Source: Rhodoferax sp.
GTDB lineage: Bacteria; Pseudomonadota; Gammaproteobacteria; Burkholderiales; Burkholderiaceae_C
Length of the DNA: 64,000 nucleotides
Direction of reading: 5' to 3'
Assembly (NCBI GenBank): GCA_018061265.1
Contig: JAGOUM010000001.1
Coordinates: 80,148-144,147 of the forward strand
The notes under the pieces are model-generated. The model was not told the DNA's origin. It made no database searches and saw only the letters and a list, made by a program, of their open reading frames with translations. This document shows positions 44,412 to 53,807 of this stretch, in pieces. The translations under genes were made by a program, and so were the position numbers. Within the stretch, counting starts at the first letter, position 1. Each line of letters starts with the position of its first letter.

Positions 44412-47045
44412 TCACGCAGCTGGCATGCCAAGCCAGCGCTGTTCGAATGCCAGTGCATCGATTGGCCTGCCAAGCCAGTAGCCCTGGCCAGACTCACATC
44501 CAAGCTCGCTCAACCGCTGGGCTTGCCCGGCCTGCTCAATACCTTCAGCCACCAGGGTATGTCCTAGGTTGTGCGCCAGATCGATGATGGTGCGAACAAG
44601 TACCGCATCATTGCCATTGCTCAGCATGTTGCCGACAAAACTCTTGTCGATCTTGATCACCGAGATGGGCAGTTCATGTAGATAGGCCAGGCTCGAATAA
44701 CCGGTGCCAAAATCGTCGATCGCCAGCGCCACGCCCAAATCACGCAAGGCGCGCAGGCAACTCAGTTGCGCAGGCGTTTGCTGCAGCAGCGCGTCCTCGG
44801 TAATTTCAAGCTCCAACCCGCACGCCGGTACCCCGTGCTGTATCAACAATCGTTGCACTTGTTTGGGCAAGTCTGGGCGCTGGAGGTCGCCCACGTTCTG
44901 GTTGACCGCCATGCGCCAGCCGTCTTTCCACCTGCCTGCAAGCCGCCATCGGCCGAGGTGGCGCAAGGCTTCGCTCAATACCCACTGATCGATGGCACCC
45001 AACAGGCCGGTTTTTTCCGCCACACGAAGAAACTCGCCGGGCATCTGCAAGCCGTGGCCCGGACGCTCCCAGCGCACCAGCGCTTCAGCACCCATCAGCG
45101 CGCCGCTACCAAGTTGGCACTTCGGCTGGAAATACACCCGCAACTGCTGTTTTGCAATGGCCTCACTCAGGTCATTCTGCAAGGCAAAGGCATGATCATT
45201 GGCCAGGCTCATTTGTGGCGAATAGACTGCCGTACGGTTCCGCCCGCTCACTTTTGCCCCGTACATGGCAATGTCAGCATTACGCAGCAGCAGGTCGGGT
45301 GTGTCGCCATCCTGCGGATAACTCGCCATACCAATGCTGGCCATTGGCCGGTAATGTTTCTTGGCGACCAGAGGCAGGGGTTCGCGCAGACGGGCGAGCA
45401 AATTGGCTGCCACTGCCTGGGCCCCTTGTGCGTCCGTCGCTGGCAACAAGACCGCAAATTCATCACCACCTACGCGCGCCACGGTGTCTTCCTGGCGTAC
45501 ACCTTCTTGCAGCCGCCGCGCCACGGCGCGAAGCAACAGGTCGCCGACCGGATGGCCCAGGGTGTCATTGACTTCCTTGAACCGGTCGAGGTCAATGAAC
45601 AATAGCGTAAACGGCTGCTTATGACGTTTGGCACTGGCCATCAACTGCGAGGCGCGGTCGTTGAACAGTGCCCGGTTGGGCAGATCGGTCAGCTCATCAT
45701 AGGAGGCTTGACGCAGCAGGCGCAATTGGGTCTGATGCAAAAGGGTGACGTCGGTTTGCATGGCAAAGTAGTACATCACCGCGCCGTCTTCGTCGCGCAC
45801 CGCATTGATACTGCACAGCACGTTGTACTCTTGCCCGTCGCTGCGCCGGTTGCAAATTTCGCCTGACCAGCAACCTGTTGTATTGAGCGAAGTCCAAAGC
45901 CCTTTGTAAAAGTCGGGGCTGTGCTTACCCGACCTGAGAAGACGCGGGCTGCGTCCAAGCACCGCATCGGCCGAAAACCCGGTCTGTCGTGTGAACGCGG
46001 GATTGATGCGCACAATGGCACCGGCAGCGTCGGTGATGATGATCGCCTCTTGGGAGGCCATGAACACAGTTTCACTAAGCAACTGTTGCCGCTGCTGCTC
46101 CTTGAGCACGGTGATGTCGGTCGAGATAGCACCCAAGCCAAAAATGTGGCCCTGCAGGTCACGCAGCGGAAACTTACGCGTCAAGAATTCCACTGCGGCG
46201 CCCCCCGCGCCGTGAATTTTTTCCTCAAGCGTCGCCGCCACGCCGCTTTGCAGCACCTCGGTGTCCGTGTTTGCCAGCGTGATTGCATCGCGCAGCGGCA
46301 AAAAATCATTGCGGCTGTGCCCCTGCACATGCTCGCGCTCCAGTCCCAGGAACTGCAGCATGGTGTGGTTGGCCAGCAGCACCTTGCCCTGTCGGTCAAC
46401 CGCATAGATCAGGCTGTGGCTGGCGTCCAACAGATCTGAAAAAAAGCGCTGGTCAGCCGCACGAGCCACTTCGGCGGTACGGTCCACCAGCAGCAGCAGC
46501 AGTCTGCGGTCGAGCTTGTAGTCCATCGACAGCCCGATCAGGTGCACATCAAACACCGGAGCGCGGGTGTCTGAATGGGTAATTTGCACCTGAGGCAGCA
46601 ACAGTGTCTCGCCCGAGCGCACCTCACGCAGCGCTGCATACACGCGCGTGCGATCGTTCTGGTGCACGGCTTTCCAGAAACGGTTGTCCGGGCTGGTTTG
46701 TGGCCGGGTACCTCCCAGCAAGGCGGCCGCACGCTCATTACTGTCGTCAATGCTGCCTTGTCCGTCTACAACCAAGGCTGGCAGTGGCATATGTTCGAAC
46801 AGTGACTGATAACGCCGGCGCAGCAGATCAGCGTCTTGCTGCGCAGCGCGCAACTCGTCGTTTTGCAGCTCCAGCTCAATCTGGTAAATGCGCAGGTCTT
46901 CGAGTAATCGAGCCTGATCGAGTGTGCTTTCGGGTGGCGCTGCCGGCTGCCCGGCGTGTTGCCCAAGCACTGCCTGTGCACGCTGCTTGAGTCGCTCCAG
47001 ACGTTCGGTCTTCAATGCGGCCAAGCCGCTGCCTGCTGAGGTCAT
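44412..47045 (-). CDS. PAS / PAS / PAS / GGDEF / EAL c-di-GMP protein
   Basis: An 877-residue soluble protein: an N-terminal coiled coil (about 10-75), PAS-like domains near 80-190 (FEHMPLPALVVDGQG), 190-310 (SHSLIYAVDRQGKV) and 325-440 (QEAIIITDAAGAIVRINPAF), GGDEF with intact ARVGGDEF, and EAL with intact GAEALVRWERP, DDFGTGYSSL and QAQRLSELGCESGQGY. It has no membrane helix. Its ATG overlaps the stop of the CheB/CheR fusion (ATGA), so the two are translationally coupled, and this gene probably converts signals gathered by that protein into c-di-GMP changes. Confidence 0.92.
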   Translation of the reverse strand: MTSAGSGLAALKTERLERLKQRAQAVLGQHAGQPAAPPESTLDQARLLEDLRIYQIELELQNDELRAAQQDADLLRRRYQSLFEHMPLPALVVDGQGSIDDSNERAAALLGGTRPQTSPDNRFWKAVHQNDRTRVYAALREVRSGETLLLPQVQITHSDTRAPVFDVHLIGLSMDYKLDRRLLLLLVDRTAEVARAADQRFFSDLLDASHSLIYAVDRQGKVLLANHTMLQFLGLEREHVQGHSRNDFLPLRDAITLANTDTEVLQSGVAATLEEKIHGAGGAAVEFLTRKFPLRDLQGHIFGLGAISTDITVLKEQQRQQLLSETVFMASQEAIIITDAAGAIVRINPAFTRQTGFSADAVLGRSPRLLRSGKHSPDFYKGLWTSLNTTGCWSGEICNRRSDGQEYNVLCSINAVRDEDGAVMYYFAMQTDVTLLHQTQLRLLRQASYDELTDLPNRALFNDRASQLMASAKRHKQPFTLLFIDLDRFKEVNDTLGHPVGDLLLRAVARRLQEGVRQEDTVARVGGDEFAVLLPATDAQGAQAVAANLLARLREPLPLVAKKHYRPMASIGMASYPQDGDTPDLLLRNADIAMYGAKVSGRNRTAVYSPQMSLANDHAFALQNDLSEAIAKQQLRVYFQPKCQLGSGALMGAEALVRWERPGHGLQMPGEFLRVAEKTGLLGAIDQWVLSEALRHLGRWRLAGRWKDGWRMAVNQNVGDLQRPDLPKQVQRLLIQHGVPACGLELEITEDALLQQTPAQLSCLRALRDLGVALAIDDFGTGYSSLAYLHELPISVIKIDKSFVGNMLSNGNDAVLVRTIIDLAHNLGHTLVAEGIEQAGQAQRLSELGCESGQGYWLGRPIDALAFEQRWLGMPAA

Positions 47046-49990
47046 GACGGCTGCACCTGGGTTTTGGCACGCCATTGAGTAACGTCGAGATGGCTGACCA
47101 CCACGCCGGGTTGCTCACCACCAACCGGGCCCACATTCATCACAAACCAGCGCTGCTCGGTGGGCGAATGGCAAGGGTATTCGAGTGTGAAGTGCCGGCT
47201 ACGCCCCTCCAACACTTCACGCACACCTCGTTCAGCGTCACCAATACTTGCGTCGGGCGGTTGGTGCATATCTTTCCAGACACCCAGGTAATTAACACCG
47301 GGGCCGGAGGCGGTCAGCTCGGCATCGCCGTTCTCGATGGCAAAACGTCGCCAGGCTGAATTGACAAGCGTGATCACGCCGCTGCTATTGAGTACAGCGA
47401 TGTGCTCAGACAGTGCATCAATGATGCTTTGCAGGCGCGACACCTCGTGCAGCGCAGTCACATCCATAAAGGAAATGACAGCACCCCGATTGGACGACGA
47501 AGGCACTCGGTACGGCAGCATGCGCACAAAATAGTGCAGGCCGTTGATGCCTCGTACCTCTTTCTCAATCTTTATCTCGTTTTTAAGTGTGCGGCTTAAG
47601 TCTGCAATCAACTCCGGGTACAACAAAGTGTGCGCCAGGTCATCCAGGGGGCGACCCAAGTCTGAGTCGCGCAAGCGGAAGATGTGGGTTGCATCAGGCG
47701 AAAAACGAGTCAGGTTCAATCTGTCGTCAACAAACACGGTTCCGGCCGCCACCGCCTGCGCCATGTTGTCCAGATCGGCATTGAGTCGGTTAAGGATGTC
47801 GATTTTCTCCTGGTACTCGGCATTGACTGTATTGAGTTCCTCGTTGACCGACTGCAGCTCCTCGTTGGAGCTTTGCAGTTCTTCGTTGGAACTCATCAAT
47901 TCTTCGTTGGTCGACTGCAACTCTTCGTTGGAGGTCTCCAGTTCCTCCACGGTCGCCTGCAAGCTTTCTCGCGTGGCGGTCAGTTCGCGCTCCAGCACCT
48001 CCATGCGCTCTGCGGTTTCCGAGTCCAGGTCGATCGCGGTCATCGGCTCCGGCACAGTACTTGTGGCATGCAGCTGCTCGAATGCCAGCAGGGTGAGGCG
48101 ATCGGTCTCGCTGTCCTCCACTGGCCAGGCCGACAGACGCAAGTACTGTACGCTGCCATCTGGCGTGTTGTATTTGAGCCGGTCCGAAATCACGCTGGTT
48201 CCTTCGCGACTGGCTTTGAATACCAGCGCCACAGCCACCGGTACCAGGGGCTCGGGCAGGATACGGTTCATGTCAAGGCTGGCGTGGCCTTCACGCAGCC
48301 GCACAAAGCGGTTGACCTCACCGTATGAGTGCATCAGCTCGTGGCGCGCATTGACCAATATGGCCGCGGGCGGAGCAAATGCCTTGAGCAGGGTATTAAA
48401 TCCTTGCTCCACCAGCGTCGGCTTCAAACGCCCCGGACGCAAGGGCTGAATGCCTGCCAGCGGGATTGACGGGTAGCCGTATCCGGAACTTTTTGCGACC
48501 TCCAGCGGGTAACCCATGGCGCGTACCATTTGCCATATCTTGTGCCGGGCACTCACCGTGGTGAAATCCTTGTTCAACTCGCCCAAGGACTCACTTGAAC
48601 CCAAAAACAGATGTGCTCCCGGCAACAAGGCGTACTGCAGACGTTTGAGTGCACGCTCCTGGGCACCTGGGCGAAAGTAAATGAGCGCATTGCGGCAAAC
48701 CACCAGGTCCATGCGGGTGAACGGCGGATCGGTCAGCAGATTGTGTCGAGCAAACACGATGCACTGTCGCAACTCGTTTTTCACCGCGAAGGTATTGCCC
48801 TTCTTGACAAAAAAACGTTCGAGCTGCTGCGGTGAAACTTCGGCAGCAATCGACTCGGGATAGGTGCCAGCACCAGCCGTCTCGATGTTTTGCTGCTCGA
48901 CATCCGTGGCAAATATCTTCAACGTTGGCCAATGTTTGAGCTGGTCAAATGCTTCGAGCAAAAGCATCGCCACCGAATATGCCTCTTCGCCGGTAGATAC
49001 TGCAGCCAGCCAGATGCGGACCGACTCACCTGCCTGCTTGCGGGCAACCAGCGGCTCGATCACCTGGCGAGACAGAATGTCGAACGCCTCGGTATCACGA
49101 AAAAAGCTGGTGACCGGAATCAGCAACTCGCGGCGCAGGGTAAGCACCTCATGGCGATCGCTATTGAGTAGCTCCAGATAATTTTCCAGTGCGGTGACCT
49201 GGCACACGTTCATGCGCCGCTCGATACGACGCATCACTGTTCCGGTTTTGTACTCCTGAAAATCAATGCCCCCAACTTGCAGCAGCAAGTGCATGATGCC
49301 GTTGAGTGCCGCCTCCGGGCTGGTTGCACGCAGTGGATCGTTGATGGTATCGAGCGATACGGCAGCCTTGACGATGGGCTGATTGTTGATATGCGCCAAC
49401 AGTCGCGCACCAATCTGGTCAACCGGCAAAATGGCATCCACCAGGCCGGTGGCGATCACGCTGCGTGGCATGCCATCGAACTTGGCGTCGTCGGGCTCCT
49501 GGGCAATCAGGAAACCACCCGCGTCGTTGATGGCTGCCGCACCCCGGGTGCCGTCAGAGCCTGTGCCCGAGAGCACCACGCCCACCGAACGGACACCATA
49601 GTGTTCGGCCATCGACTTGAAAAACACATCGATGGGCAGCGTGAGTGTTCGCGGACTCTTGGGAGTCAGGGTGAGTTTGCCGGCCCCCATGTGCATGATC
49701 GAGCCTGGCGGGATCAGGTAAACCCGATTGGGTTCGATCAGCATATCCTGCTCCACCATCACCACGGGCATGGCGGTGTGGCGCGCCAGCAAGTTGGCCA
49801 TCATGCTTTTGTGATCAGGCGAGAGGTGCTGGATGACCACAAAGGTGGCACCCGACTGGCTGGACAGGCCCGCAAACAGTTTTTCCAGTGCCTCCAGACC
49901 ACCGGCTGAGGCGCCAATCGCGACAATCTGCGGACTGGATTCGGATGGGTCGGTGGCCTCTTCGGGCCGTACGCTTGATTCAGTGGACAT
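47042..49990 (-). CDS. CheB-CheR fusion with long coiled coil and PAS domains
   Basis: A 982-residue protein. The CheB methylesterase domain (residues about 20-210) has the GASAGG serine, QHLSPDHKS histidine and LSGTGSDGTRG aspartate. A CheR methyltransferase domain follows (about 220-490) with TGTVMRRIERRM, TSFFRDTEAFD, VSTGEEAYSVAM and VVCRNALIYF. Residues about 670-760 form a coiled coil of repeated SNEELQS/TNEELMS heptads, followed by two PAS domains. Such orphan hybrids lack a receiver domain and are often paired with kinases or c-di-GMP enzymes; here a PAS-GGDEF-EAL gene is coupled downstream. No chemoreceptor or CheA is in the window. Confidence 0.92.
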   Translation of the reverse strand: MSTESSVRPEEATDPSESSPQIVAIGASAGGLEALEKLFAGLSSQSGATFVVIQHLSPDHKSMMANLLARHTAMPVVMVEQDMLIEPNRVYLIPPGSIMHMGAGKLTLTPKSPRTLTLPIDVFFKSMAEHYGVRSVGVVLSGTGSDGTRGAAAINDAGGFLIAQEPDDAKFDGMPRSVIATGLVDAILPVDQIGARLLAHINNQPIVKAAVSLDTINDPLRATSPEAALNGIMHLLLQVGGIDFQEYKTGTVMRRIERRMNVCQVTALENYLELLNSDRHEVLTLRRELLIPVTSFFRDTEAFDILSRQVIEPLVARKQAGESVRIWLAAVSTGEEAYSVAMLLLEAFDQLKHWPTLKIFATDVEQQNIETAGAGTYPESIAAEVSPQQLERFFVKKGNTFAVKNELRQCIVFARHNLLTDPPFTRMDLVVCRNALIYFRPGAQERALKRLQYALLPGAHLFLGSSESLGELNKDFTTVSARHKIWQMVRAMGYPLEVAKSSGYGYPSIPLAGIQPLRPGRLKPTLVEQGFNTLLKAFAPPAAILVNARHELMHSYGEVNRFVRLREGHASLDMNRILPEPLVPVAVALVFKASREGTSVISDRLKYNTPDGSVQYLRLSAWPVEDSETDRLTLLAFEQLHATSTVPEPMTAIDLDSETAERMEVLERELTATRESLQATVEELETSNEELQSTNEELMSSNEELQSSNEELQSVNEELNTVNAEYQEKIDILNRLNADLDNMAQAVAAGTVFVDDRLNLTRFSPDATHIFRLRDSDLGRPLDDLAHTLLYPELIADLSRTLKNEIKIEKEVRGINGLHYFVRMLPYRVPSSSNRGAVISFMDVTALHEVSRLQSIIDALSEHIAVLNSSGVITLVNSAWRRFAIENGDAELTASGPGVNYLGVWKDMHQPPDASIGDAERGVREVLEGRSRHFTLEYPCHSPTEQRWFVMNVGPVGGEQPGVVVSHLDVTQWRAKTQVQPS

Positions 49991-50060
49991 GCGGGCACTC
50001 TAGAGAAATAAACAATAGCCGGACCAGCACATTCCAACGAAACCAGCCATTTGAAGCATT

Positions 50061-50090
50061 ATTATCGGTTTTCTGTATTGTCCGGGACAA
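50061..50090 (-). promoter_or_regulatory. promoter with perfect palindrome in the divergent B12-photoreceptor/CheBR region
   Basis: TTGTCCGGGACAA at 50078-50090 is a perfect inverted repeat (TTGTCC-G-GGACAA). On the minus strand its right half supplies a TTGTCC -35 (50085-50090), spaced 18 bases from a GATAAT -10 (50066-50061), about 70 bases before the CheB/CheR start. On the plus strand it ends 15 bases before the MerR/B12 gene. A dimer bound here could repress both genes. Confidence 0.5.
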
Positions 50091-50105
50091 CTTTTTATTT
50101 TGGCG

Positions 50106-51056
50106 ATGAGCAACTCCACCGCACACCCGTTGACGCTGTCGGACGTTGAAAGACTCACCGGACTTTCTCGTGAGGTACTGCGCAAGTGGACGATACGCTA
50201 TCGGTTTCCAAAGCCCCAGCGCGGCAAACGGGGTGAACGGACGTTCTGCGCAGCCGATCTCAGTCGCCTGCAATTGCTGGCGCACCTCGTCGCCGGGGGG
50301 CATCGTGCCGGCAAAGTGGTGCCGCTTGAGATGGAACAGTTGCTGACCTTGCTGGACGAACGGTCAGCCAAGCAACCCGCAAGCCCGCAACCAGGGGACA
50401 TAGAGCATCACACACTGAGTTTGTTAACCATGCTGACTTCACCGTCGTTTGCCGATGCGCTGGAGATTTGGCTTGCAGCGCTGATCAAACAGGTCCGACT
50501 TGGACCATTTGTCGCGCATGTCATGCCGGCTTTCAACAGGGCTGTGGGAGACGCCTGGCAAAAGGGTCGTTTAAGCGTTCACACCGAGCATCGTTACACG
50601 GAAGCGATCGTCAGGGTTGTGTCGCGCGCTATGCCAGACTTTCCGGGTAAACCAAGCCCACCCGGTGTGCTGATGACCACACCACCCTCAGAACTCCACA
50701 CCTTGGGATTGCTGGCGCTGCAGGTTCAATTGCGCCTGGCGGGGGCTGAAGTGATCGGGCTTGGGGCACAGTTACCGGTGGATGAATTGCTGGCAGCGGT
50801 ATCGGTTTACGGTGCAAAAGTGGTTGCCATCTCAATCAGCCTCAACCTGGATCAGGACAAAGCGGGCGAGTACCTACAGCTCTTGCGTTCGGGCTTACCG
50901 TCAGACTGTGCGCTTTGGGCAGGTGGTGCCGGTTGCGCGGCACTGCCAAAGCCGGCGTTGAATGGTTGTGAGGTTTTTTCTGATACCTCCAGCGCTGTGC
51001 TGCGATGGCAGCAAATGTGTAAAGAGCACCTTCCGTCAAAAATGGCCGCTTTGTAG
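50106..51056 (+). CDS. MerR-type B12-binding photoreceptor regulator (CarH/LitR-like)
   Basis: A 316-residue regulator. The N-terminal MerR helix-turn-helix (LTLSDVERLTGLSREVLRKW, residues 10-30) is followed by a helical bundle with Trp151-x9-Glu161-His162 and a Rossmann domain with Glu196-x-His198-x-x-Gly201. These are the two motifs that bind adenosylcobalamin in CarH/LitR photoreceptors; His198 is the predicted lower cobalt ligand. Such proteins repress in the dark and release DNA when light breaks the Co-C bond. It is divergent from the CheB/CheR-GGDEF/EAL operon, with a palindrome between. An in-frame TTG at 50100 is an alternative start. Confidence 0.88.
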   Translation: MSNSTAHPLTLSDVERLTGLSREVLRKWTIRYRFPKPQRGKRGERTFCAADLSRLQLLAHLVAGGHRAGKVVPLEMEQLLTLLDERSAKQPASPQPGDIEHHTLSLLTMLTSPSFADALEIWLAALIKQVRLGPFVAHVMPAFNRAVGDAWQKGRLSVHTEHRYTEAIVRVVSRAMPDFPGKPSPPGVLMTTPPSELHTLGLLALQVQLRLAGAEVIGLGAQLPVDELLAAVSVYGAKVVAISISLNLDQDKAGEYLQLLRSGLPSDCALWAGGAGCAALPKPALNGCEVFSDTSSAVLRWQQMCKEHLPSKMAAL

Positions 51057-51060
51057 CCGC

Positions 51061-51453
51061 TCAGTGCGTCGTGCGTCTGCTCGATTGCGTGCGCGTCGCA
51101 TTCATTTTGCCGTGAGGCAGGCTGGCCAGTCGGGTCAACATGTCACGACAGTATCCATCGATCTCAAGGCATTTGTTGATCTCGTCGACCGGCAATGGTC
51201 CTGACACCACCACAATATCGTTGGCCCGATCCAGAGCGCCACTGGCGCGTAAACGTCGACGCGTATTGTTGGCCCAAGAGTGGATGCGCAAAGGGCTGCC
51301 ATGTTCACGCAACGCACCAGTGCTTGCCTCAAACGCAATGGCCACGGTGTCTGTACGCAGCCTCAGCCGGTGCTCACCAGTGACCCGACTGGCCGGTGTA
51401 CTCAAATCATACAAATGGTAGTGACCTTCTTTGAGCCGGTATTGCAGTGTCAT
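51061..51453 (-). CDS. hypothetical protein convergent with the B12 photoreceptor
   Basis: A 130-residue soluble protein beginning MTLQYRLKEGHYHLYDL, with an AGGAGG ribosome binding site directly upstream of the ATG, which decides this start over the longer frame from 51531. The sequence mixes strands (TDTVAIAFEASTG, ANDIVVVSGPLPVDE) and ends in a helical basic tail. No family is recognised. It lies four bases from the end of the photoreceptor gene, so the two transcripts overlap in antisense unless termination is very efficient. Confidence 0.6.
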   Translation of the reverse strand: MTLQYRLKEGHYHLYDLSTPASRVTGEHRLRLRTDTVAIAFEASTGALREHGSPLRIHSWANNTRRRLRASGALDRANDIVVVSGPLPVDEINKCLEIDGYCRDMLTRLASLPHGKMNATRTQSSRRTTH

Positions 51454-51672
51454 GACGCCTCCTAACGATGCGCGGATTTTGCAGGACAGAGTGCACGTCA
51501 AAAGCAAAATAAGCCCGGAAAAACCACTCATAGGCGCAATTTCAGGGAAAACCCGGGTGCATTGGCGCTGCAGAATGCCGACAGACCGGCCTCATCAGAC
51601 CCCTTTGGCCCATCTGAGGCTACGCAAGATTAAACTCCCGCATCTTCGATTAGTAAACCTGATGGTGAACAG

Positions 51673-52611
51673 ATGAGCACCTTTGACCCCGACGCCCTGG
51701 AATGCCTGGCCGCCATTGTGGAAGAAGGCGGCTTCGAGCGTGCTGCCGTGCGGCTTTCCATCACTCAATCGGCGGTATCGCAAAGACTGAGGTCTCTTGA
51801 GGTGCAAATGGGCACGGTACTGATCGTTCGCAGCCACCCTCTCAAAGCCACCACAGCCGGTCGCCTGTTACTCAAACACGCCATGCAGATGCGTTTACTG
51901 CGCGCCGATCTCGACCGCGACCTCAAAGAGCTTGCGCCCGGTGTTGCCAGTGCTGCTGGTGAAGCCGAGCGGGTTTCGATCGCCGTCAACGCCGACAGCA
52001 TTGCCACCTGGGCATTGCCAGCACTCAGTCCGCTGGCGCGCCAGGGCCTGGGTCTGGAGATCATCACCGATGATCAGGACTTCACTTTTGAATGGTTACG
52101 CGAGGGCAGGGTGCTGGGCTGCGTGACAACCCTGCGCTCGGCATTACGCAGCTGCAAGATTGAGCCACTTGGCGCAATGCACTATGTGGCTGTGGCACAG
52201 GCGGGGTTTGCCCAGGCGCGGTGCCCAAATGGTTTGAGTCCGCACAATTTCAGCAACCTGCCCTTTGTGGCCTTCAACCGCAAAGACGACTTGCAGGCGG
52301 AGTTTGTCGCCGAAGCCTGCGGACTCAAACATGTGACTTTGCGGCATTTGTATGTACCCAGCTCAGAAGGACAACTGCAGGCAGTACTGGCTGGCTGGGG
52401 CGTGAGTGTTTTACCCGAGCTGATGGTACGCCCTCAGCTGGAACAAGGCACACTGGTCAACCTGATGCCGGGGCACAGCCTGCCGGTGGCATTGTTCTGG
52501 CATTGCTGGAACCTGAATTCGGTGGTACTGGACGCCCTCACGCACGCCCTCAAGTCAGCTGCACTGAGGGCGCTTTCAGCCAATGACGCGCCTGCCAATA
52601 CCAATCAGTAG
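51673..52611 (+). CDS. argP: ArgP-type LysR regulator
   Basis: A 312-residue LysR regulator of the ArgP/IciA branch. The N terminus FDPDALECLAAIVEEGGFER with AVRLSITQSAVSQRLRSLE, the central IAVNADSIATWALPAL and the C-terminal SSEGQLQAVLAGWGVSVLPE are characteristic. ArgP controls lysine/arginine exporters (LysE or ArgO) and related genes in response to basic amino acids. No exporter gene of that type is adjacent in this window. The upstream gap contains a candidate ribosome binding site (GGTGAAC). Confidence 0.85.
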   Translation: MSTFDPDALECLAAIVEEGGFERAAVRLSITQSAVSQRLRSLEVQMGTVLIVRSHPLKATTAGRLLLKHAMQMRLLRADLDRDLKELAPGVASAAGEAERVSIAVNADSIATWALPALSPLARQGLGLEIITDDQDFTFEWLREGRVLGCVTTLRSALRSCKIEPLGAMHYVAVAQAGFAQARCPNGLSPHNFSNLPFVAFNRKDDLQAEFVAEACGLKHVTLRHLYVPSSEGQLQAVLAGWGVSVLPELMVRPQLEQGTLVNLMPGHSLPVALFWHCWNLNSVVLDALTHALKSAALRALSANDAPANTNQ

Positions 52612-52661
52612 CTCTTTGAACCCATGGGCCATTTTTTGAAAGACTGGGCTAAGATGCGACC

Positions 52662-53303
52662 ATGAATACTGCCACCCCGACCAAAGTCTCGTTCAAGCAG
52701 CGAATGCTGCAAGTACGCGAAGACACCATTGTCCAGACCGTCAACCGCCTGCTGGCCGAGAAAGGCTTTGACGCCATGACCGTGGACGAAGTCGCAGCGC
52801 AGGTGGGCATTGCCAAGGCCAGTCTGTACAAACACTTCCTCAGCAAGGAAGACTTGGCCGCCGCTGCCATGGTGCGGGTCATGCGCCAGGCGCAGCACTT
52901 TATCTCTGCTTTGCCAACAAGTGCCGCCCCCATTGACAATCTGAAGGCGGTGGTGCGCTGGGTATTGCAGGTCAAACTTGCGGGCGACATGCCCACGCTG
53001 CCCAGCCAGAACTCCAGCCTGCGTGCCGCGTTGATCAACAATCGGGATTACATGGACGGCCTGATGGAGATCAGTGACCGTCTCGGGGCCTGGATCGAGG
53101 CCGCTCAAGCAGATGCCAGCTTAAACCCGGAGCTACCCGCGATCGCCATTTTGTACACCTTCTTCGCCCGGGCATGCGACTCGGTGGTCGAGTTTCTGCA
53201 GATGGGTGGACTGTTCTCGGACGAGCAGATTGTCGAGTTGGTGTTGACCACCTGTTTTAGTGGCCTAAGCGCCCGTCAGCCCATAGTTGACGGCAAGGTA
53301 TAG
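52662..53303 (+). CDS. TetR-family transcriptional regulator
   Basis: A 213-residue repressor-type regulator. The helix-turn-helix is in residues 20-65 (MTVDEVAAQVGIAKASLYKH then FLSKEDLAAAAM); the rest is an all-helical ligand and dimer domain with no recognised ligand signature. It is on its own, 50 bases after argP and convergent with the universal stress protein gene. The stop lies in an A/T-rich stretch (TATAGCTACTTTTTTGATAAATAG) that resembles half of the dispersed repeat. Confidence 0.88.
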   Translation: MNTATPTKVSFKQRMLQVREDTIVQTVNRLLAEKGFDAMTVDEVAAQVGIAKASLYKHFLSKEDLAAAAMVRVMRQAQHFISALPTSAAPIDNLKAVVRWVLQVKLAGDMPTLPSQNSSLRAALINNRDYMDGLMEISDRLGAWIEAAQADASLNPELPAIAILYTFFARACDSVVEFLQMGGLFSDEQIVELVLTTCFSGLSARQPIVDGKV

Positions 53304-53324
53304 CTACTTTTTTGATAAATAGAA

Positions 53325-53744
53325 TCAACGCACAATAAGTACCGGGGTCTTGCACGATGCCAGTACTTCGGTGGCCACTGAGCCGACCATCAGGTTGATC
53401 AGTGCCCCATGGCCATGGGAGCCCATCACGATCAGGTCATACTTGCCTTCGGTCGCGATCTTGCTGATCAACTCGCCGGGCTTTCCGGTTTTCCAGATGC
53501 ACTGGGGTACGATTTTGTGGCGCTCCAAAAACTTCTTGACCGGGTTCATCACACGCAAGCCTTCGTCTTCGTAATATTTGGCCACCAGCTCTTTACCCAG
53601 GGCACTGCGCGCCTGCGTGGGCAAGACCAGCTGGGCAGTGAACGCGGTGTATTCGTTTTTGGCGGAATACATGTCGTGTGCCGCCAGGTAGGCCAGCATT
53701 TTTTTGGTGTATGAGCTGCCGTCAACGGCCAAGAGAACTTTCAT
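53325..53744 (-). CDS. universal stress protein (UspA family)
   Basis: A 139-residue single-domain Usp. MKVLLAVDGSSYTKKML begins the fold, and the C-terminal GSHGHGALINLMVGSVATEV contains the G-x2-G-x9-G(S/T) ATP-binding signature. Members of this type bind ATP and support survival under stress. AGGAG lies before the ATG at 53744; the open frame runs 12 codons further. The gene is monocistronic and separated from the threonine ammonia-lyase by 64 bases. Confidence 0.93.
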   Translation of the reverse strand: MKVLLAVDGSSYTKKMLAYLAAHDMYSAKNEYTAFTAQLVLPTQARSALGKELVAKYYEDEGLRVMNPVKKFLERHKIVPQCIWKTGKPGELISKIATEGKYDLIVMGSHGHGALINLMVGSVATEVLASCKTPVLIVR

Positions 53745-53807
53745 GGATGAACTCCTATAAGGTGTGGCGAGTTTACCCAAGCCCGGTACAGAAGTCAGCC
53801 GTCGGGG

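Noticed and set aside
44766-45605. 279-codon plus-strand frame
   Set aside because: Antisense to the intact GGDEF/EAL domains of the gene at 44412-47045.
47850-47960. Tandem DNA repeat suggesting a CRISPR or satellite
   Set aside because: The repetition is imperfect, has no spacers and is fully explained by the NEELQS heptads of the coiled coil.
47544-48449. 301-codon plus-strand Ser/Arg-rich frame
   Set aside because: Arises from reading the coiled-coil heptad repeats of the CheB/CheR hybrid on the opposite strand.
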